Below, piece after piece: positions 1 through 8,701 of a stretch of DNA of 41,689 bases. Each line of letters opens with the position of its first letter. The first letter of the stretch is position 1. Source of the DNA: Schlesneria paludicola DSM 18645 (lineage in GTDB: Bacteria; Planctomycetota; Planctomycetia; Planctomycetales; Planctomycetaceae); contig CAMBQP010000022.1 of assembly GCA_945869955.1 (NCBI GenBank), positions 1 to 41,689 on the forward strand. The letters are read 5' to 3'. The notes below the pieces were generated by a model. It ran no database searches. It saw only the letters and a list, made by a program, of their open reading frames with translations, and was not told where the DNA came from. Both the position numbers and the translations under genes were made by a program.

Positions 1-474
1 AAGACGATTAACGGAACCCTCACCAGTGGTTTTCACATGAGTCAGCTGGTGGCTCGCCACCTGGTTGCCCGTGGCGCGCGGGGAAAGATTGTCTTTATCA
101 CGAGTGTGCAGGCGGAATTGCCGATCAGCTTGTGTGCGGCTTACGGCGCGGCCAAAGCAGGCCTCAACCACATGATGCGTTCCATCGCCGTGGAACTCTC
201 ACCCTACCGAATCAACGTCAACGCCATCGAACCCGGCTGGATTGATACCCCTGGTGAGCATGTGGCGTTTACCGACGAAACGATGGCGGAAGCCGGGAAA
301 AAACTCCCCCTGGGGCGGTTGGGTTTGCCAGATGATATTGGTCATGCTGCGGCCTTTCTTGTGTCCGATCAGGCAGACTACATCACCGCAACCGTTCTCC
401 CGGTTGATGGGGGTTATCGCTACAAAGACTGCACCCCGAATGCCATTTTTGAGATTCGCGAACCGCAGCCATGA
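1..474 (+). CDS. Short-chain dehydrogenase/reductase (SDR), 5'-truncated by window edge
   Basis: The frame is open from base 1, so only the C-terminal part of the enzyme is visible. It carries the SDR active-site layout: a Ser in FITSVQ, the YxxxK catalytic pair in AAYGAAKAG, the NVNAIEPGWIDTP segment after the active site, and the C-terminal VLPVDGGYR typical of classical SDRs. Family members use NAD(P)H to oxidise or reduce alcohols, ketones or sugars in the cytoplasm; the substrate cannot be read from this fragment. The Rossmann glycine motif lies upstream of the window. The gene converges on the RidA-like gene and is followed by a repeat-rich 318-bp gap. Confidence 0.9.
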   Translation, partial: KTINGTLTSGFHMSQLVARHLVARGARGKIVFITSVQAELPISLCAAYGAAKAGLNHMMRSIAVELSPYRINVNAIEPGWIDTPGEHVAFTDETMAEAGKKLPLGRLGLPDDIGHAAAFLVSDQADYITATVLPVDGGYRYKDCTPNAIFEIREPQP

Positions 475-482
475 ACGATCTT

Positions 483-512
483 GCCACCAGCGATCATGCC
501 ATCAGCGATCAT
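483..512. repeat. 15-bp tandem duplication, 2 copies
   Basis: Units gccaccagcgatcat (483-497) and gccatcagcgatcat (498-512) abut and differ at one base. They start nine bases after the SDR stop codon. Confidence 0.85.
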
Positions 513-637
513 GTTCGTCGCGAGGAATTTTTGACGAGGGGTGAGTCACCGCGCTGCACCCCTCGTCAGAGGGATCGATCTCTGCCGAGCATCCTCGGCA
601 TTTACGGGGGGGAGTCAGTTCACCACCGAAGCCATCG

Positions 638-700
638 CACCACCGCCGCCAGCACACCACCGCCGCCAGCACACCACCGCCGCCAGCACACCACCGCCGA
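638..700. repeat. 17-bp tandem repeat, about 3.6 copies
   Basis: The unit caccaccgccgccagca occurs perfectly at 638-654, 655-671 and 672-688, followed by an 11-base partial copy. The unit is not a multiple of three and lies between the convergent SDR and RidA-like genes. The remainder of the 475-792 gap holds two further duplications (483-512 and 749-780) and no gene that I can support. Confidence 0.95.
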
Positions 701-748
701 TTGCTAAGTGGTGACATCCCGCATTCGCCCGGTTCTGGCCCTGTCAGT

Positions 749-780
749 GAATCCCCATATCAAGGAATCCCCATATCAAG
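749..780. repeat. 16-bp perfect tandem duplication
   Basis: gaatccccatatcaag is present at 749-764 and again at 765-780 without mismatch. It lies 12 bases beyond the stop of the RidA-like gene. Confidence 0.95.
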
Positions 781-792
781 ATTTGAAAATTC

Positions 793-1257
793 TCAGGCAA
801 CCAATTCGAAAATCGTTTCCACTTCAACCGGGATATTCGAGGGGAGCGAACCCATGCCAACGGCACTTCGCGCCCCTTTGCCATTTGTTTCACCCCAGAT
901 TTCGACCATCAGATTGCTGAATCCGTTGATGACCTGGGGGTGATTTCCGAAGTCTGGCGTCGCATTGACCATCCCCAGGGTTTTAACCAGGCGATGAATG
1001 CGGTCCAGCGATCCCAGTTCCCGACGCAGTGTCGCCAGCATCGTCAGGCCCACTTGCCGTGCGGCTTGATGGGCTTCGGCTTCTGTCATGGTGTCACCGA
1101 CTTTTCCCGTAATGATCGTCCCATCGGTTCGTAATGGCCCGTGCCCGGAAACAATGGCCAGGTTCCCGACAATCAGGACCGGGTGATAAATCCCTCCCGG
1201 TTTAGGAGCGGGGGGGAGTTCCAACCTCAGTTCAGCGATACGCGCTTCAGCACTCAT
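793..1257 (-). CDS. RidA/YjgF/UK114 family protein
   Basis: This 154-aa protein has the RidA fold signature: the early VSGHGPLR strand, the amphipathic helix with AARQVGLTMLATLRRELGSLDRI, and the late KGARSAVGMGSLP segment that contains the conserved active-site Arg of the family. Classic RidA proteins hydrolyse reactive enamine/imine intermediates; longer homologues such as this one (RidA itself is about 128 aa) often have other, pathway-specific roles. A GAGAGA ribosome-binding site lies just upstream of the ATG. It follows the minus-strand SDR by 76 bp and is probably co-transcribed with it, which hints at a shared catabolic step, but the substrate is unknown. Confidence 0.88.
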   Translation of the reverse strand: MSAEARIAELRLELPPAPKPGGIYHPVLIVGNLAIVSGHGPLRTDGTIITGKVGDTMTEAEAHQAARQVGLTMLATLRRELGSLDRIHRLVKTLGMVNATPDFGNHPQVINGFSNLMVEIWGETNGKGARSAVGMGSLPSNIPVEVETIFELVA

Positions 1258-1333
1258 GACAGTTCTCTCTCAGAGGTCACTCGATTTCAACACGATTTGT
1301 GTGTGGACAATCATAACTTCTTCACGGGTCTGG

Positions 1334-2143
1334 TTACCAATGCATGACGAATCCACCATCAACATTGATGGTTTGCCCCGTCATTTCTGATGCGCGGTCC
1401 GAGGAAAGAAACGTCACCAGATTGGCGACATCTTCAGGTCGTTGCCATCTCCCCAGCGGAATGACGTTTCGAATTTTCTCGTTGGCCCAGTCTTCATAGC
1501 TGCGGCGACGGTCGTCCGGTTGCTGGTCGTTCCAGGCTTGCCAAACCGAACGATTCAAGGGGGTTTGCACCATTCCAGGACAAACCGTGTTGACTCGAAC
1601 GCCAGCCGAGGCCAAGTCTTTTGCCAGACATTGAGCAAAGTTGATGTTTGCCGCCTTGCTGGCACTGTACGGCGGATCGGTTTGGGAACCGATCTGGCCC
1701 GCGACGGAGGCGATAAAGACCAGCGACCCTTGTCGCCTCGCCAGCATACCCGGTGCGACCACATGCGCCAGATTGACCATCCCCAGGATGTTCACATCCA
1801 ATACCCGTTGCCAGTCCGCCGGAGCCAGGTTTGTGAACGGAAAGCCAAACTTCCCGGAACTCACTGCGGCGGCATGAACGACCACCGCGATCGGCCCGAA
1901 TGTGATTTCGGTTCGGGCTGTAGCCGCGGCGATTTCGTCAATTCGACGGACATCCACCGAGATCCCACAGGTCGAAACTCCTTGCTGCGTTGCAATTTTT
2001 GCCGCGGCATCGCTCACCTGTGGCGAAGCATCCCAGAGAGAGACCGAGCAGCCCTCGCGCGCCAGTTCTGTAGCGCAGGCGAGTCCAATTCCACTTGCGC
2101 CCCCAGTGACAATGGCAACTTTTCCGGTCAAATGCAGATCCAT
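1334..2143 (-). CDS. SDR family NAD(P)-dependent oxidoreductase
   Basis: A full-length 269-aa classical SDR. The cofactor motif TGGASGIG is at residues 13-20, the catalytic Ser at 146 (FIASVAG), Tyr159 and Lys163 form YSASK, and the protein ends with the typical NVDGGFVMHW. The stretch MTGQTINVDGG and the overall layout resemble 3-oxoacyl-ACP reductase-type or sugar dehydrogenase-type SDRs; specificity cannot be assigned. The ATG is preceded by AGGAG at good spacing. It is transcribed towards the RidA-like gene and away from the Fur regulator, so a Fur-type protein could in principle read the shared 295-bp upstream region. Confidence 0.93.
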   Translation of the reverse strand: MDLHLTGKVAIVTGGASGIGLACATELAREGCSVSLWDASPQVSDAAAKIATQQGVSTCGISVDVRRIDEIAAATARTEITFGPIAVVVHAAAVSSGKFGFPFTNLAPADWQRVLDVNILGMVNLAHVVAPGMLARRQGSLVFIASVAGQIGSQTDPPYSASKAANINFAQCLAKDLASAGVRVNTVCPGMVQTPLNRSVWQAWNDQQPDDRRRSYEDWANEKIRNVIPLGRWQRPEDVANLVTFLSSDRASEMTGQTINVDGGFVMHW

Positions 2144-2326
2144 CTTGATGCTCCTGGTCAGTTCTGCCGTTCCTCTGGAAAGCGGAAGCCTGACTTTTTT
2201 CGGTTTTCGCTGTTGATCTAAAAATCGTCAGACTAACATGAGTGTTCGATCGGGCCAATCAGGGGTTGTCTGAATCGAAGCGGATTGCGAAGAAGCGGTT
2301 GTCACCGTTACGACATCGAAGTATGT

Positions 2327-2360
2327 GCGAGGGGCCAGGAATCGCGAGGGACCAGGAGTC
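2327..2360. repeat. 17-bp tandem duplication, imperfect
   Basis: gcgaggggccaggaatc (2327-2343) and gcgagggaccaggagtc (2344-2360) abut and differ at two positions. They sit between the divergent SDR and Fur genes, about 80 bp upstream of the Fur start. Confidence 0.8.
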
Positions 2361-2438
2361 AGGGGAAACGCGCATCGCACATCGTCAGCGAGCTTTTGAG
2401 CAGACAAGATCCTCGACAACGGGTAAGAATGGTGAATC

Positions 2439-2876
2439 ATGTCACAAAAGATGAAAACTGAGGCGGTTGCGAAAACGCGGAAAATCCTGGCGGACCGCGG
2501 ATTGCGAACGACTGCCGCTCGACTGGCCGTGGTCCACTGGTTGCAAAAAGCCAATTCGCCAGCGACACACGCGGAAATCGCAGCAGATCTGGTTCCCAAG
2601 GGAATTGACAAGGCCACGGTTCTGCGAAATCTGACAGACCTCGTCGAAGCGGGACTGGTCACCCGTAAAGAATTAGGGGATCACGTCTGGCGTTTTGAGC
2701 TACGTGACGAATCCCACCCCGTCGGCTGCGAACATGCCCATTTCATCTGTGTTGATTGTGGTCGAGTCACCTGTTTGCATCAACTGGAAATGTCGGCCTC
2801 GGTCATGAAAAGCCTGCAAGAGGTGGGACAGGTGACCGAAATTCTAGTCCGGGGACATTGTGACGAATGTCGATGA
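2439..2876 (+). CDS. Fur-family metal-dependent transcriptional repressor
   Basis: A 145-aa protein with the Fur layout: an N-terminal winged helix (residues about 10-85, including TTAARLAVVHWLQ and KATVLRNLTDLVEAGLV) and a C-terminal dimerisation/metal domain. Structural zinc ligands are visible as Cys104-x2-Cys107 (ICVDCG) and Cys141-x2-Cys144 (CDEC). The usual His-rich metal-sensing stretch is reduced to CEHAHF at 97-102, so which subtype it is (Fur, Zur, PerR or another) is open. It is a cytoplasmic DNA-binding dimer repressing metal or peroxide genes in known relatives. It lies 143 bp upstream of mnmA; no metal-uptake gene is adjacent. Confidence 0.92.
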   Translation: MSQKMKTEAVAKTRKILADRGLRTTAARLAVVHWLQKANSPATHAEIAADLVPKGIDKATVLRNLTDLVEAGLVTRKELGDHVWRFELRDESHPVGCEHAHFICVDCGRVTCLHQLEMSASVMKSLQEVGQVTEILVRGHCDECR

Positions 2877-3019
2877 AAAAGGCATGGTGTGGTAAGCTAC
2901 GGTTCCCGGAAAAAGAATGTCTGGGTTTGGCTTTCTTCCGATTTCCAAACCGTCATCGATTGCAGCCAAATGAATGGGAACGAATGCACGTTGGAAAACG
3001 GGCCAAAGGATTGTGAGAC

Positions 3020-4222
3020 ATGTCAATGCGTGTGGTGCTGGCCATGAGTGGTGGTGTCGATAGTTCTGCAGCAGCAGTGCTGCTGCAACAGCAGGGGTAC
3101 GAAGTGATCGGCCTCTTCATGCGATCCGGAGCAACAGAAGAAACCGTCTGCCGCGTCGAGACTTCTGCTGCAGCGGCATCTTCCGACCCGCTCGCCGCGA
3201 AAACCACGACGGTCACCGAAGCGGTTAGGAAAACGACTCCGTTGCCGACGCTTCCCATTGTGAATTCCAAGGCAAATAAACAGGGATGTTGCAGTGCCAC
3301 CGATGCGGCCGATGCCCGCCGCGTGGCCGATGTGCTGGATATTCCGTTTCATGCCCTGAATTTTTCAGACGCCTTCGGGAGAATCAAAGATTATTTCGTG
3401 GATGAATACCTGGCAGGACGAACCCCCAATCCCTGTGTCATGTGCAATAACTGGCTGAAGTTTGGCAAGCTCTGGGATTTTGCGGTCAGTGTCGGTGCCG
3501 ATCGAATTGCCACGGGGCATTATGCGCGGATTCAGCTCATGAATGGTCAACCCGCACTGATTCGCGGGCGGGACCAAACCAAAGATCAGTCCTATGTTTT
3601 GGCCGGAATCAATCGAAACATCCTGGATCGAATCCTCTTTCCGGTGGGTGACTTCTACAAACCGGCGATTCGTGAACTGGCCGGGCAAGCGGGGCTACGC
3701 GTTGCGACCAAACCCGATAGTCAGGAAATCTGCTTTATTCCGGACAACGATTATGTCGGATTCCTGGAACGCTACCGGGGACGCCCCGAGATGTCTGGTG
3801 ATTTTGTGGATGCGCAGGGGCGAATCATCGGCAAGCATGCCGGTTATGATCAATTCACCATCGGACAACGCCGGGGCTTGGGAGTCACGTTCGGTGAGCC
3901 TCGCTTCGTGATACGGATCGAGCCTGAGACGCATCGTGTTGTTTTGGGGACGCATGACGAACTGGCCTGCAGTGACCTGGAAGCAGACCGGCTCAGTTGG
4001 CTGATCGATGATGTCCCTGAGACTTTTGAATGTCTCGCACAGATTCGATACCAGCACACCGCCTCAGTCGCACGAATTGAACGGCTTGCCGCAGATCAAA
4101 TTCGGGTCCGGTTTGCGGAACCCCAATTCGGCGTTGCTCCTGGACAGGCACTGGTACTGTACGAAGGGGATCGTGTTATCGGTGGGGGCTGGATTCGCCA
4201 AAGTCCACCGACCAAAGCTTAA
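3020..4222 (+). CDS. mnmA: tRNA-specific 2-thiouridylase MnmA
   Basis: MnmA installs sulfur at C2 of the wobble uridine (U34) of tRNAs for Lys, Glu and Gln, using ATP and a persulfide relay. The ATP pyrophosphatase P-loop SGGVDSS is at residues 10-16. Cys142 (NPCVMCN) and Cys238 (SQEICFIPD) match the catalytic Cys pair of the family. The signature RDQTKDQSYVL and GQRRGLG are present. At 400 aa it is about 40 longer than typical because of a low-complexity Ala/Thr/Pro-rich insertion at residues about 37-88, between the first strand-helix unit and the CSATDAADAR helix. It ends 21 bp before the convergent glgX stop. A second ATG two codons in is an alternative start. Confidence 0.96.
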   Translation: MSMRVVLAMSGGVDSSAAAVLLQQQGYEVIGLFMRSGATEETVCRVETSAAAASSDPLAAKTTTVTEAVRKTTPLPTLPIVNSKANKQGCCSATDAADARRVADVLDIPFHALNFSDAFGRIKDYFVDEYLAGRTPNPCVMCNNWLKFGKLWDFAVSVGADRIATGHYARIQLMNGQPALIRGRDQTKDQSYVLAGINRNILDRILFPVGDFYKPAIRELAGQAGLRVATKPDSQEICFIPDNDYVGFLERYRGRPEMSGDFVDAQGRIIGKHAGYDQFTIGQRRGLGVTFGEPRFVIRIEPETHRVVLGTHDELACSDLEADRLSWLIDDVPETFECLAQIRYQHTASVARIERLAADQIRVRFAEPQFGVAPGQALVLYEGDRVIGGGWIRQSPPTKA

Positions 4223-4243
4223 GCTCGAATTGATCTCAGACTT

Positions 4244-6442
4244 TCAGTGGTCACGATTTAAGAAGCGACTACGGAATTTTCGCAGCACGTTTCTTCCCCG
4301 CTCGATCAGTTTTTTTCGCGGTCGAGTCAGCTTGAGCACCGCCATGGAATGGGCTTGAAGTGGATAAGGCTGCTGAGAATTCAGGCGTTTCAGCGGATGG
4401 TCGGTTGTGGTGTCCAGCAAGGGCTGCCAGAACTCGACTTCCTCGTGGGGCGGCATGAGGAACGCGATCTGATCATGATGGGAATTAAACAACACCAGCA
4501 AGGTATCACCCATGACTGGTCGCCCCTGATCGTCGAACTCGTGATCCATTTCTCCGGCTAATCGCATTCCCAGACAGCGGGTATAGTGACGATTCCAGTC
4601 GGCATCCGTCATCTCTTCACCCTGCGGTGTCAGCCAAACGACATCGTGGACGAGTTCCCCCCGAATCATCCGCCCCTGAAAAAACTTTCGTCGCTGAAAA
4701 ACAGGTTGGCTCTTCCACAACTGAATCACCTTCGTGGTAAATTCAAAAAAGTTCTGCTCTGCCTCTGACGGTTTCCATTTCAGCCAGCTGACCGGATTAT
4801 CCTGACAATAGGTATTGTTGTTTCCCCCTTGCGATTGACCGAACTCGTCGCCGCTGCGAAGCATGGCCACCCCTTGGGAAATCATCAAAGTTGCCATAAA
4901 GTTTCGCTTTTGCCGCTCGCGACGCTCAAGAATCGCGGGATCCGTTGTGACTCCCTCGGCACCACAGTTCCAGCTGATATTATGGTTATCACCATCAGAA
5001 TTATTTTCTCCGTTGGCCAAATTGTGTTTGTGGTTGTAGCTGACGAGATCGTGCAGCGAGAACCCATCATGGGATGTGACAAAATTGATACTGGCATGCG
5101 GCCGCCGCCCGGTCGCCTCGTAGAGATCGCTACTGCCACACAGTCGGGTGGCAAATTCGCTGGCGGTATTCCCATCGCCGCGCCAAAACTTGCGGACACA
5201 ATCGCGATACTTCCCGTTCCACTCGGTCCACAAGACCGGAAAGTTGCCAACCTGATATCCGCCTGGTCCTACGTCCCACGGTTCCGCGATCAGCTTGACT
5301 TGGGAAAGAACCGGGTCTTGATGAATAATGTCGAAGAAAGCCCCCAACTTATCGACATCGTGTAACTCGCGCGCCAGCGCCGCAGCCAGATCAAAACGAA
5401 AGCCATCGACGTGCATCTCTTCGACCCAGTATCGCAGGCTGTCCATGATCAACTGCAGCACACGAGGGGACTGCATGTTCAGTGTGTTTCCGCACCCGGT
5501 GTAATCTTTGTAAAACCGCCGCTCATCAGTCAGTCGATAATACGAGGTGTTGTCGAGACCTTTTAACGAGAGGGTTGGCCCGAGATGATTTCCCTCACAG
5601 GTATGGTTATAGACGACATCCAGGATGACTTCGAAGCCATTCCGATGCAGCGTCCGGACCATTCGCTTGAATTCGTTGACCGTCCGCTGGGGATCACGGC
5701 TTTCGCCAAAGCGAATATCAGGAGCGAGAAATCCAAGGGTGTTATATCCCCAGTAGTTCGTCAGACCTCGCTCCGTCAGCGACCGCTCATCAACGTGGTG
5801 ATGGATGGGCATCAGTTCTACCGCAGTGACCCCCAGTGCCCGCAAATGCCGCAAAGATCCTTCGCAGGCGACTCCTGCATAACGACCCCGAAACTCGCGT
5901 GGAACCCACGGGCTCGTTTGGGAAAATCCCTTGACATGCATCTCGTAGATGACGGTTTTATGCCAAGGTGTTCGCAGCGGTTTATCTCCCCCCCAGCGAA
6001 AGGCCGGATTGATCACCGCTGCGAGCGGCGCGGTGGCAGCGTTATCGCGTTCATCGAAACTCAGATCCATTTCAGGATCACCCACGCGATAACCAAAGGC
6101 TGTGTCGCTCCAGGTCAGATCACGACCGATTGCTTTTGCATAGGGGTCCAGCATTAGTTTATTGGCATTGAAACGAAACCCCTGTTGAGGTTCATAGGGA
6201 CCGTCCGCACGGAAGCCATAGAGCTGTCCTGGTTTGAGGCCAGGAAAATACCCATTCCAGACATGATCCGTCCGATCCGGCAATGGAATGCGACAGGTCT
6301 CTTGAGTGGCGGACGGGGAATCAAACAAACAGACATCAACCTGGGTCGCGTGCTCGGAAAAAACAGCAAAATTGACCCCGTGGCCATCCCATGTTGCCCC
6401 CAAGGGGGCAGTTCGACCCAGCCAAACTCGTTGAAGTGCCAT
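4244..6442 (-). CDS. glgX: Glycogen debranching enzyme GlgX (isoamylase type)
   Basis: The enzyme hydrolyses alpha-1,6 branch points of glycogen or limit dextrins in the cytoplasm. With the start chosen here (MALQRVWLGRTAPLGATW) the protein has 732 aa, normal for GlgX. An N-terminal CBM48 is followed by a GH13 barrel: conserved DVVYNHT, nucleophile Asp351 (DGFRFDLA), acid/base Glu387 (IAEPWD) and Asp459 (TSHDGFSLHDLVSYN). The C-terminal beta domain follows. The frame stays open 78 codons upstream to 6676, but that stretch has no GlgX similarity that I recognise. It is alone: no other glycogen gene is nearby. It converges on mnmA and diverges from the YceI gene. Confidence 0.95.
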   Translation of the reverse strand: MALQRVWLGRTAPLGATWDGHGVNFAVFSEHATQVDVCLFDSPSATQETCRIPLPDRTDHVWNGYFPGLKPGQLYGFRADGPYEPQQGFRFNANKLMLDPYAKAIGRDLTWSDTAFGYRVGDPEMDLSFDERDNAATAPLAAVINPAFRWGGDKPLRTPWHKTVIYEMHVKGFSQTSPWVPREFRGRYAGVACEGSLRHLRALGVTAVELMPIHHHVDERSLTERGLTNYWGYNTLGFLAPDIRFGESRDPQRTVNEFKRMVRTLHRNGFEVILDVVYNHTCEGNHLGPTLSLKGLDNTSYYRLTDERRFYKDYTGCGNTLNMQSPRVLQLIMDSLRYWVEEMHVDGFRFDLAAALARELHDVDKLGAFFDIIHQDPVLSQVKLIAEPWDVGPGGYQVGNFPVLWTEWNGKYRDCVRKFWRGDGNTASEFATRLCGSSDLYEATGRRPHASINFVTSHDGFSLHDLVSYNHKHNLANGENNSDGDNHNISWNCGAEGVTTDPAILERRERQKRNFMATLMISQGVAMLRSGDEFGQSQGGNNNTYCQDNPVSWLKWKPSEAEQNFFEFTTKVIQLWKSQPVFQRRKFFQGRMIRGELVHDVVWLTPQGEEMTDADWNRHYTRCLGMRLAGEMDHEFDDQGRPVMGDTLLVLFNSHHDQIAFLMPPHEEVEFWQPLLDTTTDHPLKRLNSQQPYPLQAHSMAVLKLTRPRKKLIERGRNVLRKFRSRFLNRDH

Positions 6443-6887
6443 CCTGTGAAAACGCTCCCCGGCCAAACAACATGGAATCGATTCACTCACCACCCGTTTC
6501 ATCGCTTTGCAGAAACACGTGATGGAACATCGTCTGAACTCGACATCAGGATCCTCCCGAAACAGATTGCCAATGTCGAGATCGATTTGGTGCGATTCTT
6601 GAAGTTTCGGAAAGGCGCATCGTTCGTGAGGGACTTCGATTCCATGAAAATCACCCGATATTTGACACCGAATCACTTCGACTCGGCAAGTCCTTTGGCA
6701 TTCATGTCTGCGGTCATGTCCGTCGCCATGACCACAGACATGACCACAGACATGACCACGGCATCACCACGGCATCACACAGAATCCTGTCCGACTTTAC
6801 ACACGATTCTTCGGGGCATACGATCAATACATTTCCATGAGATGATCTGATGGAAAACGCCATTTACCATTTTACAAGGCAAAGATC
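6443..6887. other. Intergenic region between divergent glgX and YceI genes
   Basis: About 445 bp. It holds the likely promoters of both neighbours and the clustered 12-bp and 11-bp duplications at 6727-6777. The minus-strand frame of glgX runs open through about half of it without recognisable protein similarity. I see no RNA gene. Confidence 0.5.
6727..6777. repeat. Nested 12-bp and 11-bp tandem duplications
   Basis: catgaccacaga is repeated at 6727-6738 and 6739-6750 with a partial third copy. It runs directly into ccacggcatca repeated at 6756-6766 and 6767-6777. Two successive duplication events in one 50-bp patch are the simplest reading. Confidence 0.85.
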
Positions 6888-7478
6888 ATGAGTATGCGAC
6901 GTAATTTCCTTGACCTGGCTCGAGCCGCTGTCGTCGGCACCATTCTCTGTGCTGCTGGTCAGCTTGGGTATGCGGCGGACGAGTATGCCTATGATCTGGT
7001 TCATTCCTCGGTCAGTTTTAAGGCACGCCATCTGGACATTAGTTGGATCCATGGGCGGTTCAATGAAGTCGATGGGAAGTTCTCGCTGGACCGCGAAAAT
7101 CCGTCCAAATCGACATTCGAACTGACGATTAAAGCCGATAGCGTTGATACCGCCAACAAAGCTCGCGATGAACATTTGCGCCAGCCCGACTACTTTGATA
7201 CCAAACAGTTTCCCACCATCGAATTCAAAAGCACCAGCACCAAGGTCATTGAAGGGGGATACGAGGTGACCGGCGATTTCACGATGCATGGCAAAACCAA
7301 GAAAGTCACACTCGTCCTCAAAGGGGGCAAAGAACATCTCTTCAAGGATGTCAAACGGGTCGCATTCTCGACCGAACTTTCACTCAAACGAAGCGACTTT
7401 GGCTTTGATAAAAATGCCATTGGACCGATCGGGGACGAGGCGATCATTCTGATTGATTGTGAAGGCATGAGAAAATAA
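6888..7478 (+). CDS. YceI-family secreted protein
   Basis: A 196-aa protein with an N-terminal signal peptide (positively charged MSMRRN, hydrophobic core, cleavage probably after GYAA near residue 29). The mature part shows the YceI lipocalin-like barrel: YDLVHSSVSFKARHLDISWIHGRFNEVDG near the start, then DYFDTKQFPTIEFKST, YEVTGDFTMHGKTKKVTL and FGFDKNAIGPIGDEAIILIDCEG. YceI proteins bind isoprenoid or other amphiphilic ligands in the periplasm; function in this organism is unknown. An AAGG-type ribosome-binding site precedes the ATG. The stop is three bases before the start of the next gene, so the two are almost certainly co-translated. Confidence 0.94.
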   Translation: MSMRRNFLDLARAAVVGTILCAAGQLGYAADEYAYDLVHSSVSFKARHLDISWIHGRFNEVDGKFSLDRENPSKSTFELTIKADSVDTANKARDEHLRQPDYFDTKQFPTIEFKSTSTKVIEGGYEVTGDFTMHGKTKKVTLVLKGGKEHLFKDVKRVAFSTELSLKRSDFGFDKNAIGPIGDEAIILIDCEGMRK

Positions 7479-7481
7479 CGG

Positions 7482-8393
7482 ATGCCAGACCCTGTTTTGT
7501 ATCTGCAGGCGATGGGATTTGCTGCTTTCGCCAGCGCGATGCTCATATTCATCGTTGTCGGAGCGGTACATCCCGTCACCCTGAAGTGGATGAATGTGGC
7601 ATCCGTGCTGGCGATCGGTCTTGGTCTTGTCGTTGGCTATGGTCTGCTGGCGTTCCGGTTGAACTGGCCCCCCGCGAATGGCCTCGACCGGCTGTTACTG
7701 GTGATCGTCCCCGCAACACTGGTTCTGGAACTGATTGTCAGTTGCTGGTCCGAACCACGCCGGATCGCCTGGTTGATGCGATTTTTTCTGGCCGCTGCCA
7801 TCCCGAGAATTCTGTTACCCGGATCCGTTCATCTTGACGGCTTTCATGGCGAAGCGCGACTGTTGCTAAAGCCCGTTGCCGAACTCATCGCCTGCAGCGT
7901 TCTCTTAGCGGGAACGTGGAGGATGCTTTCGTGGTTGTCTGAGCGTTCTGGGGGTTGCTCGATTCCCCTGGCGCTGGCTTTGACGATCCAGTGTACTGGA
8001 CTCACCATCATGATGGCGGGTTACATCAAAGGGGGAGCCGCCACCTTCCCGTTGACGGCCACGCTTGTGGCAACAACGCTCGCCGCCTCCCTTGCGGTAA
8101 AACGCTCATCAATCACTGCGACGATTGGGATTGGGATGGTCGAGTTGTTTGGAATCTTATTCATCGGGCGTTTTTTTGGTCGCATTTCGACCGGGTTTGC
8201 GTTGACCATGCTCGTGACACCACTGTTGTGCTGGGTCTCGGAATTCCCCACTCTGCGCCATCGAAAACCTTGGCTGGTGGGAGCGGTCAGACTGTTGCTG
8301 GTTGCGATTCCGCTGATTGCGGCTCTCGTCTTGGCCAAGCTTGATTTTGACAGGGCAATGACACCGTTACTGGGTCAACTGATTAATGTTTAA
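7482..8393 (+). CDS. Multi-pass inner-membrane protein of unknown function
   Basis: I do not recognise the family. The 303-aa sequence is almost entirely hydrophobic and folds into about eight to ten predicted membrane segments, for example residues about 10-30, 33-55, 66-86, 90-110, 130-148, 160-182, 215-236 and 273-295, with short polar loops and an Arg-rich inside signature. No catalytic or transport motif stands out. It starts three bases after the YceI stop, so it may help export, anchor or supply a ligand to the YceI protein; that link is inference from gene order only. Its last codons are part of the 8371-8406 duplication. Confidence 0.8.
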   Translation: MPDPVLYLQAMGFAAFASAMLIFIVVGAVHPVTLKWMNVASVLAIGLGLVVGYGLLAFRLNWPPANGLDRLLLVIVPATLVLELIVSCWSEPRRIAWLMRFFLAAAIPRILLPGSVHLDGFHGEARLLLKPVAELIACSVLLAGTWRMLSWLSERSGGCSIPLALALTIQCTGLTIMMAGYIKGGAATFPLTATLVATTLAASLAVKRSSITATIGIGMVELFGILFIGRFFGRISTGFALTMLVTPLLCWVSEFPTLRHRKPWLVGAVRLLLVAIPLIAALVLAKLDFDRAMTPLLGQLINV

Positions 8394-8406
8394 TGGGTCA
8401 ACTGAT
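8371..8406. repeat. 13-bp direct repeat spanning a stop codon
   Basis: tgggtcaactgat occurs at 8371-8383, inside the last codons of the membrane protein, and again at 8394-8406, starting immediately after its stop. The period is 23 bp. Confidence 0.75.
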
Positions 8407-8687
8407 CCGGAAATGACGATGAATCCGCTTGACCTGAAGCGTTAAAACGAGTCCCGTCGCCAAACTTCTCAATCGAACCAACCCCTCTTCGCTCGGAAAA
8501 GTGCCAGTTGGCTCGGGTAAGTGCCAGAAGGATTTTTGTTTTTCCAGCAGAATACGAGGCATAACCGTTACGATCCTCTCACTTCTCGGAAAAACGACTT
8601 CTTTGAAATCGTCTGCAGAAGTTTGAAATCAACGTCAGCAACAGCAGAGATCGAGGACCACGTTGGAGAGAAAATCTGTACAGAAAA

Positions 8688-8701
8688 TTTTCGTACGAAA
8701 A
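8688..8701. promoter_or_regulatory. 14-bp perfect palindrome
   Basis: ttttcgtacgaaaa reads the same on both strands. It could be a protein-binding site, but it overlaps the T-tract of the terminator at 8698-8731, which may be sufficient explanation for half of it. Confidence 0.4.

Noticed and set aside
638-700. CRISPR-like array
   Set aside because: Copies are directly adjacent with no spacers, and no cas genes are present.
1442-2221. 259-codon plus-strand frame over the SDR gene
   Set aside because: Antisense to a clear SDR with intact motifs; composition is Cys/Arg-rich and not protein-like.
3067-3087. Perfect inverted repeat tgcagcagca-g-tgctgctgca inside mnmA
   Set aside because: It follows from Ala/Leu/Gln codon runs in the conserved P-loop helix, so it needs no separate explanation.
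6445-6676. N-terminal extension of GlgX by 78 residues
   Set aside because: The frame is open, but GlgX proteins start near MALQRVW and the extension has no conserved character.
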